Positions 8,022 through 16,306 of a stretch of DNA of 64,000 nt are shown here, piece by piece. The translations under genes were made by a program, and so were the position numbers. Source of the stretch: Afipia massiliensis (lineage in GTDB: Bacteria; Pseudomonadota; Alphaproteobacteria; Rhizobiales; Xanthobacteraceae); assembly GCF_014203115.1 (NCBI RefSeq), contig NZ_JACHIJ010000008.1, positions 124,001 to 188,000 on the forward strand, read 5' to 3'. The first letter of the stretch is position 1, and each line of letters starts with the position of its first letter. Below the pieces are notes generated by a model, which saw only the letters and a program-made list of their open reading frames with translations, was not told where the DNA came from and did no database searches.

Positions 8022-9065
8022 TCAGCCGTCGCGCGAGATCAGGCCGCCTGCAACGCGCCAGGCTTCGATGCCGCCCTGGATATGGCGGACGCGGGTGAGC
8101 CCGGCGTTCTGCGCGGCCTGCACCGCCATCGCGGAGCGTTCGCCGAACGCGCAATAGAACAGCAATTGATTGCTGGTTGTCGTGCCGAGCTGGTGAAGGA
8201 CGCCGCCGGGCTTCACATTATCTTCGAGAGCGGGATAGGGCGCATGCAGCGAGCCCGGAATGACGCCGTGCTTTTCGCGCTCGCGGCGCTCGCGCAAATC
8301 GATCAGCACAACGTCCGGCCGCCCGACGATGTCCTTGGCTTGCGTTGCCGACACCGCCCAGCCGCGCCGCGCGACTTCGTCCTGCGCCAGACCCATGTGA
8401 AGGTTTGCCGGAACGGCGACGTCCATCATTTTCGGATTCGGCAGGTGCAGGCTGTTCATGAGATCGACGTACTGATCGACCGATTTGACCTGAAGGCGTG
8501 GATTGCAGGCCTTCTCCTCGCCGATGGTCGAGACGGTGTCGCCCTTGTAGTCGTGCGCGGGAAAGATCAGCGTCTGGTCGGGCAGCTTCAGTAGGCGACC
8601 GAAAATCGACTCGTACTGCGCGCGCGGGTCGCCGTTCTGGAAATCGGTGCGGCCGGTGCCGCGAATGAGCAGAGTGTCGCCGGTGAACACCCGGTCGGGC
8701 AGGATGAAGCTGTAGGAATCGTCGGTGTGGCCCGGCGTGTAGAGTACATCGAGGCTGAGGCCTTCGATGTCGATCTTGTCGCCGTCGGACACGCGCATCG
8801 ACACCACATCGACGCCGCTCTGTTCGCCCATCACGGTGATGCAATGGGTCTTGTCGCGCAGCGCGCCGAGGCCGGTGATGTGGTCGGCATGGATGTGCGT
8901 ATCGACCGCCTTGATCAGCTTGAGATCAAGGTCCTGCAGAAGCTGGATATAGCGATCGACCTTCTCCAGCACGGGATCGATGATCAACGCCTCGCCGCCC
9001 TGCCGGCTTGCAAGGAGATAGGTGTAAGTGCTGGAAACGCTGTCGAAGAGCTGGCGGAAAATCAT
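8022..9065 (-). CDS. MBL-fold persulfide dioxygenase-like protein with rhodanese domain
   Basis: About 347 residues from the ATG preceding IFRQLFDSVSSTYTYLLA; an ATG 36 bases further upstream is in frame but lacks family similarity. The N-terminal ~240 residues are a metallo-beta-lactamase fold of the ETHE1 type: THIHADH, YTPGHTDDSYSF, VFTGDTLLI and FPAHDY supply the metal ligands. The C-terminal ~100 residues form a rhodanese domain with the active-site cysteine in LLFYCAFGERS. Such fusions oxidise glutathione persulfide to sulfite and pass sulfane sulfur, in sulfide detoxification. No sulfur-metabolism genes lie next to it. Confidence 0.9.
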   Translation of the reverse strand: MIFRQLFDSVSSTYTYLLASRQGGEALIIDPVLEKVDRYIQLLQDLDLKLIKAVDTHIHADHITGLGALRDKTHCITVMGEQSGVDVVSMRVSDGDKIDIEGLSLDVLYTPGHTDDSYSFILPDRVFTGDTLLIRGTGRTDFQNGDPRAQYESIFGRLLKLPDQTLIFPAHDYKGDTVSTIGEEKACNPRLQVKSVDQYVDLMNSLHLPNPKMMDVAVPANLHMGLAQDEVARRGWAVSATQAKDIVGRPDVVLIDLRERREREKHGVIPGSLHAPYPALEDNVKPGGVLHQLGTTTSNQLLFYCAFGERSAMAVQAAQNAGLTRVRHIQGGIEAWRVAGGLISRDG

Positions 9066-9178
9066 GGAAACATGATTGCAGATTTCCGCGCGCGCGATCA
9101 AGGGCTGACCGCCTCACTCAATCCGGTAACCCGATCAGTGCGACGTGTAATGCGTAAAGATCGGGACTGATATCTTGC

Positions 9179-9262
9179 CTAGAACATGCCCAGCACGATC
9201 GCGCCGACGAGGATGAGCGACGCATAAGCGGCGACGACGCTCAGAGGTCCGACGATGGTCAT
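9179..9262 (-). CDS. 27-residue single-span membrane peptide
   Basis: ATG preceded by GGGAG at 7 bases; the peptide begins MTIVGPLSVVAAYASL and ends in VLGMF, so nearly the whole chain is one hydrophobic helix. Stop TAG at 9179-9181. It is too short for ordinary gene finders, but the good ribosome site and the perfect EcfG-type promoter 33 bases upstream argue for a real gene. It resembles small stress-induced membrane peptides of other bacteria in size and shape; no homologue can be named from sequence. Confidence 0.65.
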   Translation of the reverse strand: MTIVGPLSVVAAYASLILVGAIVLGMF

Positions 9263-9294
9263 GGGTGTCTCCCTTGGCTCAACGCTGGGCAAGT

Positions 9295-9319
9295 AACGCG
9301 GACGCTACCAAGACGTTCC
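9295..9319 (-). promoter_or_regulatory. EcfG-type promoter of the 27-residue peptide gene
   Basis: Minus strand: GGAAC (9319-9315), 16 bases, CGTT (9298-9295). Exact match to the EcfG consensus. Transcription would start about 25 bases before the start codon at 9262. Nothing else on this strand between here and the peptide gene could be its target. Confidence 0.7.
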
Positions 9320-9437
9320 CGGTGCGAAAAAGGCAGACTTGCTGTCGCATCACCGCGGCGTCGCGCGATCATGGTTAAAAAACATTGAATAACAATACGT
9401 TGAAGAAGCTTTAATTATCTTCGGTGAACTTGCGCGG

Positions 9438-10655
9438 ATGACGCGTGGAGTTAGTTGGTTCGTAGTCGGCTCCCTTGTCCTCGTTGCGCTGGCGGGTTGC
9501 GGCCGCGGTTTCATGACCGCGGAACGTGAACCCTGGCGGGCCGAGGCGGAAAAGGCATGCCTGAAATCCGGTGCAGTCAAGGAGACCGCAGACCTTGTCC
9601 GCATCGATCCGATTTCCGGACCGGGCGCCTGCGGTGCTGAATTTCCGTTGAAAGTGGTCGCGCTCGGTGAGTCGATGAGCAGCCTCGGTTATGCCGGCGA
9701 TCTGCGTCCGCCCGGAAGCATCGGCAACCAGCCGCGCTGGCCGGTGTCGCAACAGCCTCCGTCCTATCAGCAGCCATCATATGCGTCGCAGCCGTCGTCG
9801 TATCCGTCGCAGCAGCCGTATCAGGCGCAGCGTCCATATCCACCGCAGTCCGGCCCGCCGATGCGATTGAACGCGCCCGGGACCGAGCCGCCTGACGAGG
9901 AAGATCTTGAGGCCGCGTCCGATGCACCGTCGCCCGCGCCGGGCCGCGCGCCGCGCGCGCCCTACGCCGCGCAGCCTTATCCTCCCGCGAGCCAGCCCTA
10001 CACGCCGCCGCGTCTCGGTCCGTCGCAGGGATCTCCGGTCAACAGATTCGGTTCGGTCACGCTCAAACCCGCCGCGACGCTGGCCTGTCCGATCGTGTCC
10101 GCACTCGACCGTTGGCTGGCGGACTCGGTTCAGCCCGCCGCGCAGCGCTGGTTCGGTTCGCCGGTCGCGGAGATCAAGCAGATATCGGCCTATTCGTGCC
10201 GCGGCATGAACGGCAATTCGCGCTCGCGTATTTCAGAACACGCCTTCGGCAACGCGCTCGACATCGCCTCGTTCACGCTCGCCGACGGACGGCGTATTTC
10301 GGTCAAGGACGGCTGGAAGGGCTTGCCGGAAGAGCAGGGCTTCCTGCGCGATATTCAGGGCGCTGCGTGCCAGCAGTTCAACACGGTGCTGGCGCCGGGC
10401 TCGAACGTCTATCACTACGATCACATTCACGTCGACCTGATGCGGCGCGCAAGCGGCCGCGTGATCTGTCAGCCCGCCGCCGTTTCCGGCGAGGAGATCG
10501 CGGCACGTGCGGCGCCGCGCGGCGGATATGCGGCACGCGACAATGGCATCACCGGCTCGATCGGGAAGAGGGTCAAGAGCGTCTTCGCGCGCGGTCCGCT
10601 GTCGAAGGAAGACCGCGAGTCGATCGAAGACGAATCCCGCGTCAGGGAACGCTGA
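9438..10655 (+). CDS. Extensin-like family lipoprotein (Extensin-like_C domain)
   Basis: A 405-residue protein. N-terminus WFVVGSLVLVALAGCG is a lipoprotein signal with the lipid cysteine in LAGC. Residues ~95-200 are a Pro/Gln/Ser/Tyr-rich linker (QQPPSYQQPSYASQPSSYP). The C-terminal ~170 residues are the Extensin-like_C domain: LACPIVSALDRWL, the conserved YSCRGMNG, RISEHAFGNALDIASF and YHYDHIHVDL. The SEHAxGxAxDI and HYDHIH motifs recall LAS/VanY-type zinc peptidases acting on peptidoglycan, so a cell-wall hydrolase or binder is likely, though unproven for this family. A double-hairpin repeat follows the stop codon. Confidence 0.85.
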   Translation: MTRGVSWFVVGSLVLVALAGCGRGFMTAEREPWRAEAEKACLKSGAVKETADLVRIDPISGPGACGAEFPLKVVALGESMSSLGYAGDLRPPGSIGNQPRWPVSQQPPSYQQPSYASQPSSYPSQQPYQAQRPYPPQSGPPMRLNAPGTEPPDEEDLEAASDAPSPAPGRAPRAPYAAQPYPPASQPYTPPRLGPSQGSPVNRFGSVTLKPAATLACPIVSALDRWLADSVQPAAQRWFGSPVAEIKQISAYSCRGMNGNSRSRISEHAFGNALDIASFTLADGRRISVKDGWKGLPEEQGFLRDIQGAACQQFNTVLAPGSNVYHYDHIHVDLMRRASGRVICQPAAVSGEEIAARAAPRGGYAARDNGITGSIGKRVKSVFARGPLSKEDRESIEDESRVRER

Positions 10656-10666
10656 TTTCAGCTGTT

Positions 10667-10833
10667 CTAGTGGTCCGATTCTAACATTCGCCTCTCAGTG
10701 CAGCGGTATCCTTGCGAATGTTAGAATCGACGGACCACTAGCAAATATAAGTTTCTAGTGGAGTTTGGATTTGACATTCGCTTCACGGACTTGCCGCTAC
10801 GTCAGGTAGCGAATGTCAAATCCACTCCACTAG
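10667..10833 (-). repeat. Double-hairpin CTAG repeat, copy B
   Basis: Inverted relative to copy A. Hairpin 2 arms at 10667-10691 and 10714-10741; linker 10742-10754, whose complement AAACTTATATTTG differs from the linker of copy A at one base; hairpin 1 arms at 10755-10782 and 10808-10833. Read in the orientation of copy A, hairpin 2 again has a 3-base bulge in its left arm and hairpin 1 a 2-base bulge in its right arm. The 22-25-base loops differ from copy A. The element fills the gap between the convergent extensin-like and tetR genes, and its final CTAG supplies the tetR stop codon. Confidence 0.9.
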
Positions 10834-11462
10834 CGAATGCGATAGCCGGCGAGGAAAAGCCGCGCCGCGCTGTCGACCACCGTTGCGATCTGCTCCTTCG
10901 TCGGCGCGGGCTTGGCCTGAAAGACGTAGGGCTCGAACAGTGTCGCCTGACACATTCTCATGAATTGAGCCGCGGCGAGTTCGCAGTCGTCGATCGCGAG
11001 TTCTTTGGCGCTGACCCGCGCCGCGAGGTAGGTCGCGAGCAGGCGCATGGTGTGGGCGATGACACGGTCGTAGAACCGGCGGCCGACGTCGGGCATCCGT
11101 TCCGCGATGGCCATCACGGTTCTGACCGCCGAGCCGCCGTCCGGTCGGCACAGGATTTCGATATAGGCGCGGCCGAAAGCGCGCAGGCTGCTTTCGGCGT
11201 CCAGCGCGGGGTCGAAATTGAACGCCGTCTTGCCGTGCTCAAGGGTTTCCTGCTCGACAATGGCCTCGAACAGCCGGTTCTTGTCGGTGAAGTAGACGTA
11301 CAGCGTCCCCTTGGAGACACCCGCGGCCCGCGCGATCTCGTTCATGCTGGCGCCGTCGAAACCCAGATCCATAAAGACCCGCCGCGCGCCATCCATGATC
11401 TGGTGGCGTTTCGCGCTGTCTTCGTCGCCGGAGGCGACGGTGAGGTGGGTCTGTGCAACCAT
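10830..11462 (-). CDS. TetR/AcrR family transcriptional regulator
   Basis: 210 residues. The N-terminal helix-turn-helix is clear: MDLGFDGASMNEIARAAGVS, then KGTLYVYFTDKNRLFEAIV (residues ~30-70). The remaining ~140 residues are a ligand-binding and dimerisation domain of the AcrR C-terminal type. It is divergent from an HlyD/EmrB efflux pair, and the shared intergenic region holds a long palindrome that should be its operator, so it likely represses the pump and itself and is released by a pump substrate. Its stop codon TAG is formed by the end of repeat copy B, and its last residues (YRIR) are partly encoded at that edge. Confidence 0.9.
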   Translation of the reverse strand: MVAQTHLTVASGDEDSAKRHQIMDGARRVFMDLGFDGASMNEIARAAGVSKGTLYVYFTDKNRLFEAIVEQETLEHGKTAFNFDPALDAESSLRAFGRAYIEILCRPDGGSAVRTVMAIAERMPDVGRRFYDRVIAHTMRLLATYLAARVSAKELAIDDCELAAAQFMRMCQATLFEPYVFQAKPAPTKEQIATVVDSAARLFLAGYRIR

Positions 11463-11546
11463 TTGTTTAGGTTGTTTTTCCGTTTCGCTGTGGAGCGCGC
11501 CGCCGGAAGGGCTGCGGGACGCGGATTACGATATCGAGATATCTGT

Positions 11547-11589
11547 CAAAATTACCATTGACCGAACCGTTCGGTCAATGGTAATTTTG
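11547..11589. promoter_or_regulatory. 43-bp palindromic TetR operator with overlapping divergent promoters
   Basis: AAAATTACCATTGACCGAAC, one central C, then its exact complement. The core ACCGAAC-C-GTTCGGT is typical of AcrR/TetR operators. Each arm also carries promoter elements: on the plus strand TTGACC (11558-11563), 18 bases, TAATTT (11582-11587); by symmetry the same on the minus strand. Thus one operator covers both the tetR and the efflux promoters. Confidence 0.75.
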
Positions 11590-11599
11590 TCGCACGCTG

Positions 11600-11636
11600 G
11601 GCATGATCCCGGAGCCGGAAACGGCTTCGGAAAAAA
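11600..11636. repeat. Short rhizobial-type hairpin repeat in the efflux leader
   Basis: GCATGATCCCGGAGCCG, GAAA tetraloop, CGGCTTCGG, then a run of A. The stem is 9 bp with one G-U pair (11609-11630). It resembles the degenerate GCATGATCC...GGAAAA palindromes common between rhizobial genes (recalled). It sits between the promoter palindrome and the start of the HlyD gene. Confidence 0.45.
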
Positions 11637-11728
11637 GAACGAAAAAGCCACGCGCAGATGCTGATGAATTGCCGGCGCGCAAGCGCCTCTCCGGATTTCG
11701 CTGTTTTGATACTTGATTGGAGGCCGTG

Positions 11729-12970
11729 ATGGCCGTGCCTGCCCGAGACCAGGTTGCAAGGGTTGTTCACCCGGAGCCTGATTCATCCGAAACCGACGCA
11801 TCGCGCGCGGACATCGAGCAGCGTGCGCGTCCGGTCGAGCAGCCTGCAAACGATGCACCCGAGGCAGCGCCACCTGCTGAGGCGAAGGACGAATCCGCGA
11901 AACCGAAATCCCCCACCCGCAAGCGCGTCCTTGTCGGCGTCGGTGCGGTTGCGATCCTCGCCGGCATCTACTTCGGCTATCACTATATGGTCGTCGGCCG
12001 TTACATGGTCACGACGGATGACGCCTATGTCCGCGGCTACAACACCACGCTCGGGGCGCGGGTCTCCGGACATATCGCCGCGATCGCCGTCGAGGACAAC
12101 GCGCGGGTCGGCGCGGGCAGCGTCATCCTTCGCATCGACGACGGTGACTACCGCATCGCCGCCGACAACGTGCGCGCGAAAATTGCCACGCAGGAAGCGA
12201 CCATCGACCGGATTGGCCGCCAGGTCACGGCGCAGGAGAGCGCAGTGGATCAGGCGAAGGCGCAGCTTGCCTCCGCCGATGCAGCGACCAAGCGCGCGGA
12301 AGCGGACTTCGCGCGGCAGGAGACATTGAACACCAAGGGATTCGCGTCGAAGGCGACGTTCGACGTGTCGCAAGCCGGCCGCGATCAGGCCCTGGCATCG
12401 GTTCAGGCCGCGCAGGCGGCGCTCGAAGCCGCGCAGGCCCAGGTCGATGTCGTCAAGGCGCAGAAGGCGGAAGCCGAAGGGCAGTTGCAGGAATTGCGCA
12501 CAGCGCTCGCCAAGGCGGTGCGCGACCTGTCGTTTACCAGCGTGCTTGCCCCCGTGGACGGCACATTCGCCAACCGCATCGTCAACGTCGGCGACTACGT
12601 GCAGCCCGGCCAGCGGCTTGCCAATATGGTGCAACTCGACAACGTCTATATCGACGCCAACTACAAGGAGACGCAGCTCGGGCGGCTCAAGCCGGGCCAG
12701 CGAGTCAAGATCACGGTCGATGCCGTGAGCGGCCGCACCATCAACGGCATCGTCGACAGCATCGCGCCTGCGTCGGGCTCAATCTTCACCCTGTTGCCGC
12801 CGGACAACGCCACCGGAAACTTCACCAAGGTGGTGCAGCGCGTCCCGGTTCGTATTCGCGTTCCAGCCTCCGTCGCGCGGGAAAACCTGCTGCGCCCAGG
12901 CATGTCGGTGGTGACCTCGGTCAACACGAAACCCTCGCCGGACGGGGTCGATCCGATCGTCGCCCGGTAG
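11729..12970 (+). CDS. HlyD/EmrA-type membrane fusion protein of an efflux pump
   Basis: About 413 residues, start at ATG 11729 with GGAGG 5 bases upstream. A ~70-residue acidic, proline-rich cytoplasmic tail precedes one membrane span (VLVGVGAVAILAGIYFGYHY). Then the periplasmic adaptor: barrel-sandwich lipoyl half (TDDAYVRGYNTTLGARVSGH), a long alpha-hairpin coiled coil full of Ala/Gln/Lys (~residues 150-250), the second lipoyl half (SVLAPVDGTFANRIVNVGDY) and a beta-barrel (DANYKETQLGRLKPGQRVKI). It partners the EmrB-like transporter just downstream and is controlled by the divergent TetR. Confidence 0.92.
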   Translation: MAVPARDQVARVVHPEPDSSETDASRADIEQRARPVEQPANDAPEAAPPAEAKDESAKPKSPTRKRVLVGVGAVAILAGIYFGYHYMVVGRYMVTTDDAYVRGYNTTLGARVSGHIAAIAVEDNARVGAGSVILRIDDGDYRIAADNVRAKIATQEATIDRIGRQVTAQESAVDQAKAQLASADAATKRAEADFARQETLNTKGFASKATFDVSQAGRDQALASVQAAQAALEAAQAQVDVVKAQKAEAEGQLQELRTALAKAVRDLSFTSVLAPVDGTFANRIVNVGDYVQPGQRLANMVQLDNVYIDANYKETQLGRLKPGQRVKITVDAVSGRTINGIVDSIAPASGSIFTLLPPDNATGNFTKVVQRVPVRIRVPASVARENLLRPGMSVVTSVNTKPSPDGVDPIVAR

Positions 12971-13012
12971 CCGCGTGCGGGATCGCGCATCGCCGATCGC
13001 AGGGACAATGTG

Positions 13013-14605
13013 ATGGCGTCAAATACCGCATCGCCGACCATGGACGGCGCCCCGGCCGCACCGGCGCCGGAAGAAACGATCAGCACGCGGCGGCTGATAG
13101 CGTTCCTGATCATGGTGTTCGGGATGTTCATGTCGATCCTGGACATCCAGATCGTCTCGGCATCGCTGGCTGAAATCCAGGCCGGTCTGTCGGCCAGCAC
13201 CAGCGAAGTCGCATGGGTGCAGACCTCGTATCTGATCGCCGAAGTGATCGCGATTCCGCTGTCGGGTTTTCTATCCCGTGCGCTCGGCACGCGGCTGCTG
13301 TTTGCGATCTCCGCTTCCGGATTTACCGTGGCGAGCTTCATGTGTGGCATGACCTCGACCATCGAACAGATGATCCTGTGGCGCGCGATCCAGGGCTTCG
13401 TCGGCGCGGGCATGATTCCGACCGTGTTCGCGTCGGCCTATACGGTGTTCCCGCGCAACAAATTCCACATCGTCGGCCCGATCATCGGCCTCGTCGCCAC
13501 GCTGGCGCCGACCATCGGCCCGACGGTGGGCGGCTACATCACCGACCTGATGTCGTGGCACTGGCTGTTCTTCATCAATATCATCCCCGGGATCGCCATC
13601 ACCATCGGCGTGCTGGCATTGGTCGATTTCGATGAGCCGAATTTCGAACTGCTCCAGCATTTCGACTGGTGGGGGCTGGCTGCGATGGCCGGCTTCCTCG
13701 GCTCGCTCGAATACGTGCTGGAGGAAGGCCCGCGTAACGACTGGCTGCAGGACGAATCCATCTTCTTCTTCGCGGTGGTCTGTGTCTTGTCTGCCGTGGC
13801 TTTCTTCTATCGCGCGCTGACGCAGAAGGAGCCGATCGTCGATATCCGCGCCTTCACCGACCGCAACTTCGCGCTCGGCTGCATGTTCTCGTTCTGCGTC
13901 GGCATCGGCCTCTATGGCCTGACCTACGTCTATCCGCGTTATCTCGCGGAAGTGCGCGGCTACAGCGCGCTGATGATCGGCGAGACCGTGTTCGTGTCCG
14001 GTGCGGCGATGTTCGTCAGCGCACCTATCATCGGCCGCATGATGACCAAAGTCGATTTGCGTCTGATGATCGCGGCGGGGTTGCTCATTTTCGCGCTCAG
14101 TTCATGGATGATGACCGGGATCACGCGCGATTGGGATTTCTATGAATTGCTGGTGCCGCAGATCCTGCGCGGCGTCGGCATCATGATGGCGATGGTGCCG
14201 GTCAACAACATCGCGCTCGGCACGCTGGCGCCCTCGCGCCTGAAGAATGCGGCAGGGCTGTTCAACCTGACGCGCAACCTCGGCGGCGCGGTGGGGCTTG
14301 CGCTCATCAATACCATCCTCGACAGCCGGACCGACCAGCATATCTCGCGACTGCATGACAAGGTTACCTGGGGCAATGCGGTGGCGGTCGAGACGCTCAA
14401 CATGCTGACCCAGAAATTCCAGGGCGCGGGCAACGCCTCGCTGATGGCGCTGAAGCAACTGTCGCAGATCGTGCACCGGCAGGCGGTGGTGATGAGCTTC
14501 GGCGATGCCTTCTTCATCCTGGCGTGCTTCTATCTTGCACTGACCGTGCTGGTGCTCTTCGTCAACAAGCCCAACATGATGGGCCCGCCGCCGGACGCGC
14601 ATTGA
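13013..14605 (+). CDS. MFS multidrug transporter, DHA2 / EmrB-QacA family
   Basis: About 530 residues with hydrophobic segments consistent with 14 membrane helices. Start at ATG 13013 behind AGGGAC; the overlapping GTG at 13010 is less likely. Family signatures: MFGMFMSILDIQIVSASLAEIQ in the first helix region, WVQTSYLIAEVIAIPLSGFL, and the motif C-like stretch APTIGPTVGGYI with WHWLFFINIIPG. Follows the EmrA-like adaptor by 42 bases in one operon; with an outer-membrane factor encoded elsewhere it would form a tripartite proton-driven exporter of hydrophobic compounds. Confidence 0.92.
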   Translation: MASNTASPTMDGAPAAPAPEETISTRRLIAFLIMVFGMFMSILDIQIVSASLAEIQAGLSASTSEVAWVQTSYLIAEVIAIPLSGFLSRALGTRLLFAISASGFTVASFMCGMTSTIEQMILWRAIQGFVGAGMIPTVFASAYTVFPRNKFHIVGPIIGLVATLAPTIGPTVGGYITDLMSWHWLFFINIIPGIAITIGVLALVDFDEPNFELLQHFDWWGLAAMAGFLGSLEYVLEEGPRNDWLQDESIFFFAVVCVLSAVAFFYRALTQKEPIVDIRAFTDRNFALGCMFSFCVGIGLYGLTYVYPRYLAEVRGYSALMIGETVFVSGAAMFVSAPIIGRMMTKVDLRLMIAAGLLIFALSSWMMTGITRDWDFYELLVPQILRGVGIMMAMVPVNNIALGTLAPSRLKNAAGLFNLTRNLGGAVGLALINTILDSRTDQHISRLHDKVTWGNAVAVETLNMLTQKFQGAGNASLMALKQLSQIVHRQAVVMSFGDAFFILACFYLALTVLVLFVNKPNMMGPPPDAH

Positions 14606-14663
14606 AGTCGAGCCGCGCCCGTGGCACATCAGTCACGGACACGGCAACGGCAAGCGCGGGCAC

Positions 14664-15800
14664 ATGAGTTTCATCAGCGGCGTCGGACTGACGGCTTTCG
14701 GCAAGCATGAGGGCCGTTCGACACTCGATCTCATGAGCCAGGCGGCTGAGAGCGCGCTGTCGGATGCGGGCCTCAGGCGGGGCGACATCGACGGTCTGCT
14801 GACCGGTTATTCCACCACCATGCCGCACCTGATGCTGGCGACCGTGTTCGCCGAACATTTCGGCGTGCGGCCGTCTTATGCCCACGCCATTCAGGTCGGC
14901 GGCGCGACGGGACTTGCGATGGTGATGCTGGCGCATGAACTGGTCGAGGCCGGGGTCGCGAAAGCCATTCTCGTGGTCGCGGGCGAGAACCGCCTCACCG
15001 GGCAGGCGCGCGACTCGGCGATGAGCACGCTGGCGCAGGTCGGCCACCCCGACTACGAAGTGCCGCTCGGCCCGACCATTCCGGCCTACTACGGACTGCT
15101 CGCGTCGCGTTACATGCACGATTACGGCCTGACGCAGGAGGACATGGCGGAGTTCGCGGTCTTGATGCGCAATCACGCCATGCTGCATCCCGGCGCGCAA
15201 TTCCGCGATCCGATTACGGTCGCCGACGTGATGGCGTCGCGCGAGATTTCGTCGCCGCTGAAGCTGCTGGATTGCTGCCCGGTGTCGGACGGCGGCGCGG
15301 CCTTTATCATCAGCCGCGAGCCGACCAGCGACCATCATGTGCGCGTGATGGGTTGCGGGCAGGCGCATCTGCATCAACATGTGACGGCGGCGCGCAGTCT
15401 CTCCGACGTCGGCGCGGCGGTTGCAATGTCACGCGCGCGGGAGAAGGCAGGCATCGATCCGCGCAGCATCAAGTACGCCGGAATCTATGACAGCTTCACC
15501 ATTACGCTCGCGATCCTGATCGAGGAGCTTGGCCTCGCCGCGCGCGGAGAGGCTGCAGCCCGTGTGCGCAACGGCGATTTCGGCATCGGCGGTGCGCTTC
15601 CGCTCAACACCCATGGCGGGCTGTTGAGCTACGGCCATTGCGGCTGTGGCGGCGCGATGGCGCATCTGGTCGAGACGCAATTGCAGATGACGGGCCGGGC
15701 AGGGCCGCGGCAGGTGCGCGACGCGTCACTGGCGCTGCTGCACGGCGACGGCGGTGTGATGTCGTCCCATGTCAGCATGTTTCTGGAGCGGGTGCGATGA
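14664..15800 (+). CDS. Thiolase-like protein lacking the usual nucleophilic cysteine
   Basis: 378 residues with the overall SCP-x/lipid-transfer thiolase pattern: FISGVGLTAFGKHEGRSTLDL at the start, YCPVSDGGAA-like LDCCPVSDGGAAFII, and near the end GGALPLNTHGGLLSYGH. Where normal thiolases have the active cysteine, this protein reads AIQVGGATGLAM, i.e. glycine. Together with the directly overlapping DUF35 gene this resembles the Ltp2/DUF35 pairs that act as retro-aldolases on acyl-CoA side chains, rather than a Claisen thiolase. It follows the efflux genes by 58 bases and may be in the same transcript. Substrate unknown. Confidence 0.82.
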   Translation: MSFISGVGLTAFGKHEGRSTLDLMSQAAESALSDAGLRRGDIDGLLTGYSTTMPHLMLATVFAEHFGVRPSYAHAIQVGGATGLAMVMLAHELVEAGVAKAILVVAGENRLTGQARDSAMSTLAQVGHPDYEVPLGPTIPAYYGLLASRYMHDYGLTQEDMAEFAVLMRNHAMLHPGAQFRDPITVADVMASREISSPLKLLDCCPVSDGGAAFIISREPTSDHHVRVMGCGQAHLHQHVTAARSLSDVGAAVAMSRAREKAGIDPRSIKYAGIYDSFTITLAILIEELGLAARGEAAARVRNGDFGIGGALPLNTHGGLLSYGHCGCGGAMAHLVETQLQMTGRAGPRQVRDASLALLHGDGGVMSSHVSMFLERVR

Positions 15801-16159
15801 GCGAAGCGACCGACCTGAAAGGCTGGACCGACGGCGCCGACGCGATTCTGTATCAGTCATGCGGGGCGTGCCGTCATCTCTGGTACTTCCGTCGCGCGTT
15901 TTGTCCATCCTGCGGCGATGCTTCGCCGCAGACTCACAAGGCGAGCGGTAACGGAGTGGTGTATTCCGCGACAGTGGTGCGCCGCGCGGCGACGCCCGAG
16001 GCCAAGGCGCATGTGCCGTATGCGATCCTGCTGGTCGATATGGCGGAGGGCTTTCGCATGATGGCGCATGGCGACAGCGATTTGCGCATCGGAGACAGTG
16101 TCGCTGCGGAATTCAGGCCGTTTACTGGGCTGCGCACGCCGTATTTCGTCAAGGCGTGA
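15797..16159 (+). CDS. DUF35 / Zn-ribbon OB-fold protein, partner of the thiolase-like protein
   Basis: 120 residues, starting in an ATGA overlap with the thiolase-like gene. The N-terminal part has a rubredoxin-like zinc ribbon, CGAC at residues ~20 and CPSC at ~35, followed by an OB-fold (GNGVVYSATVVRRAATPEA, PYAILLVDMAEGFRMMAH, GDSVAAEF). DUF35 proteins bind acyl-CoA and form stable complexes with thiolase-like partners. The 4-base overlap supports equal production of both subunits. Confidence 0.88.
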   Translation: MSEATDLKGWTDGADAILYQSCGACRHLWYFRRAFCPSCGDASPQTHKASGNGVVYSATVVRRAATPEAKAHVPYAILLVDMAEGFRMMAHGDSDLRIGDSVAAEFRPFTGLRTPYFVKA

Positions 16160-16306
16160 ACGAAATTGTGAGCGTGCGGCGTGTCGCCGCGTGGACATTG
16201 CCGGATTTTCATTCTCACGGTCCGAAAATTTGCCGCAATTATTGCCCAAAACATCATCAGCGGATTTCGCCCCTGAGTCCGCATTGCTCGAACGCGGGAG
16301 GATCGC

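Noticed and set aside
10507-10758. Open frame ending ANVRIDGPLANISF, and a similar one at 6124-6366 ending ANVRIDGPLASISF, looking like two homologous proteins
   Set aside because: The similarity comes only from translating the double-hairpin repeats A and B; the upstream parts are shadows of real genes in other frames.
10758-11561. 267-codon open frame on the plus strand opposite tetR
   Set aside because: Antisense shadow of a high-GC gene; the TetR frame has clear helix-turn-helix motifs and an operator, and this one has no ribosome site or recognisable domain.
15638-15796. 53-residue N-terminal extension of the DUF35 protein
   Set aside because: It lies entirely within the thiolase-like gene in another frame; the ATGA overlap at 15797 gives the normal start.
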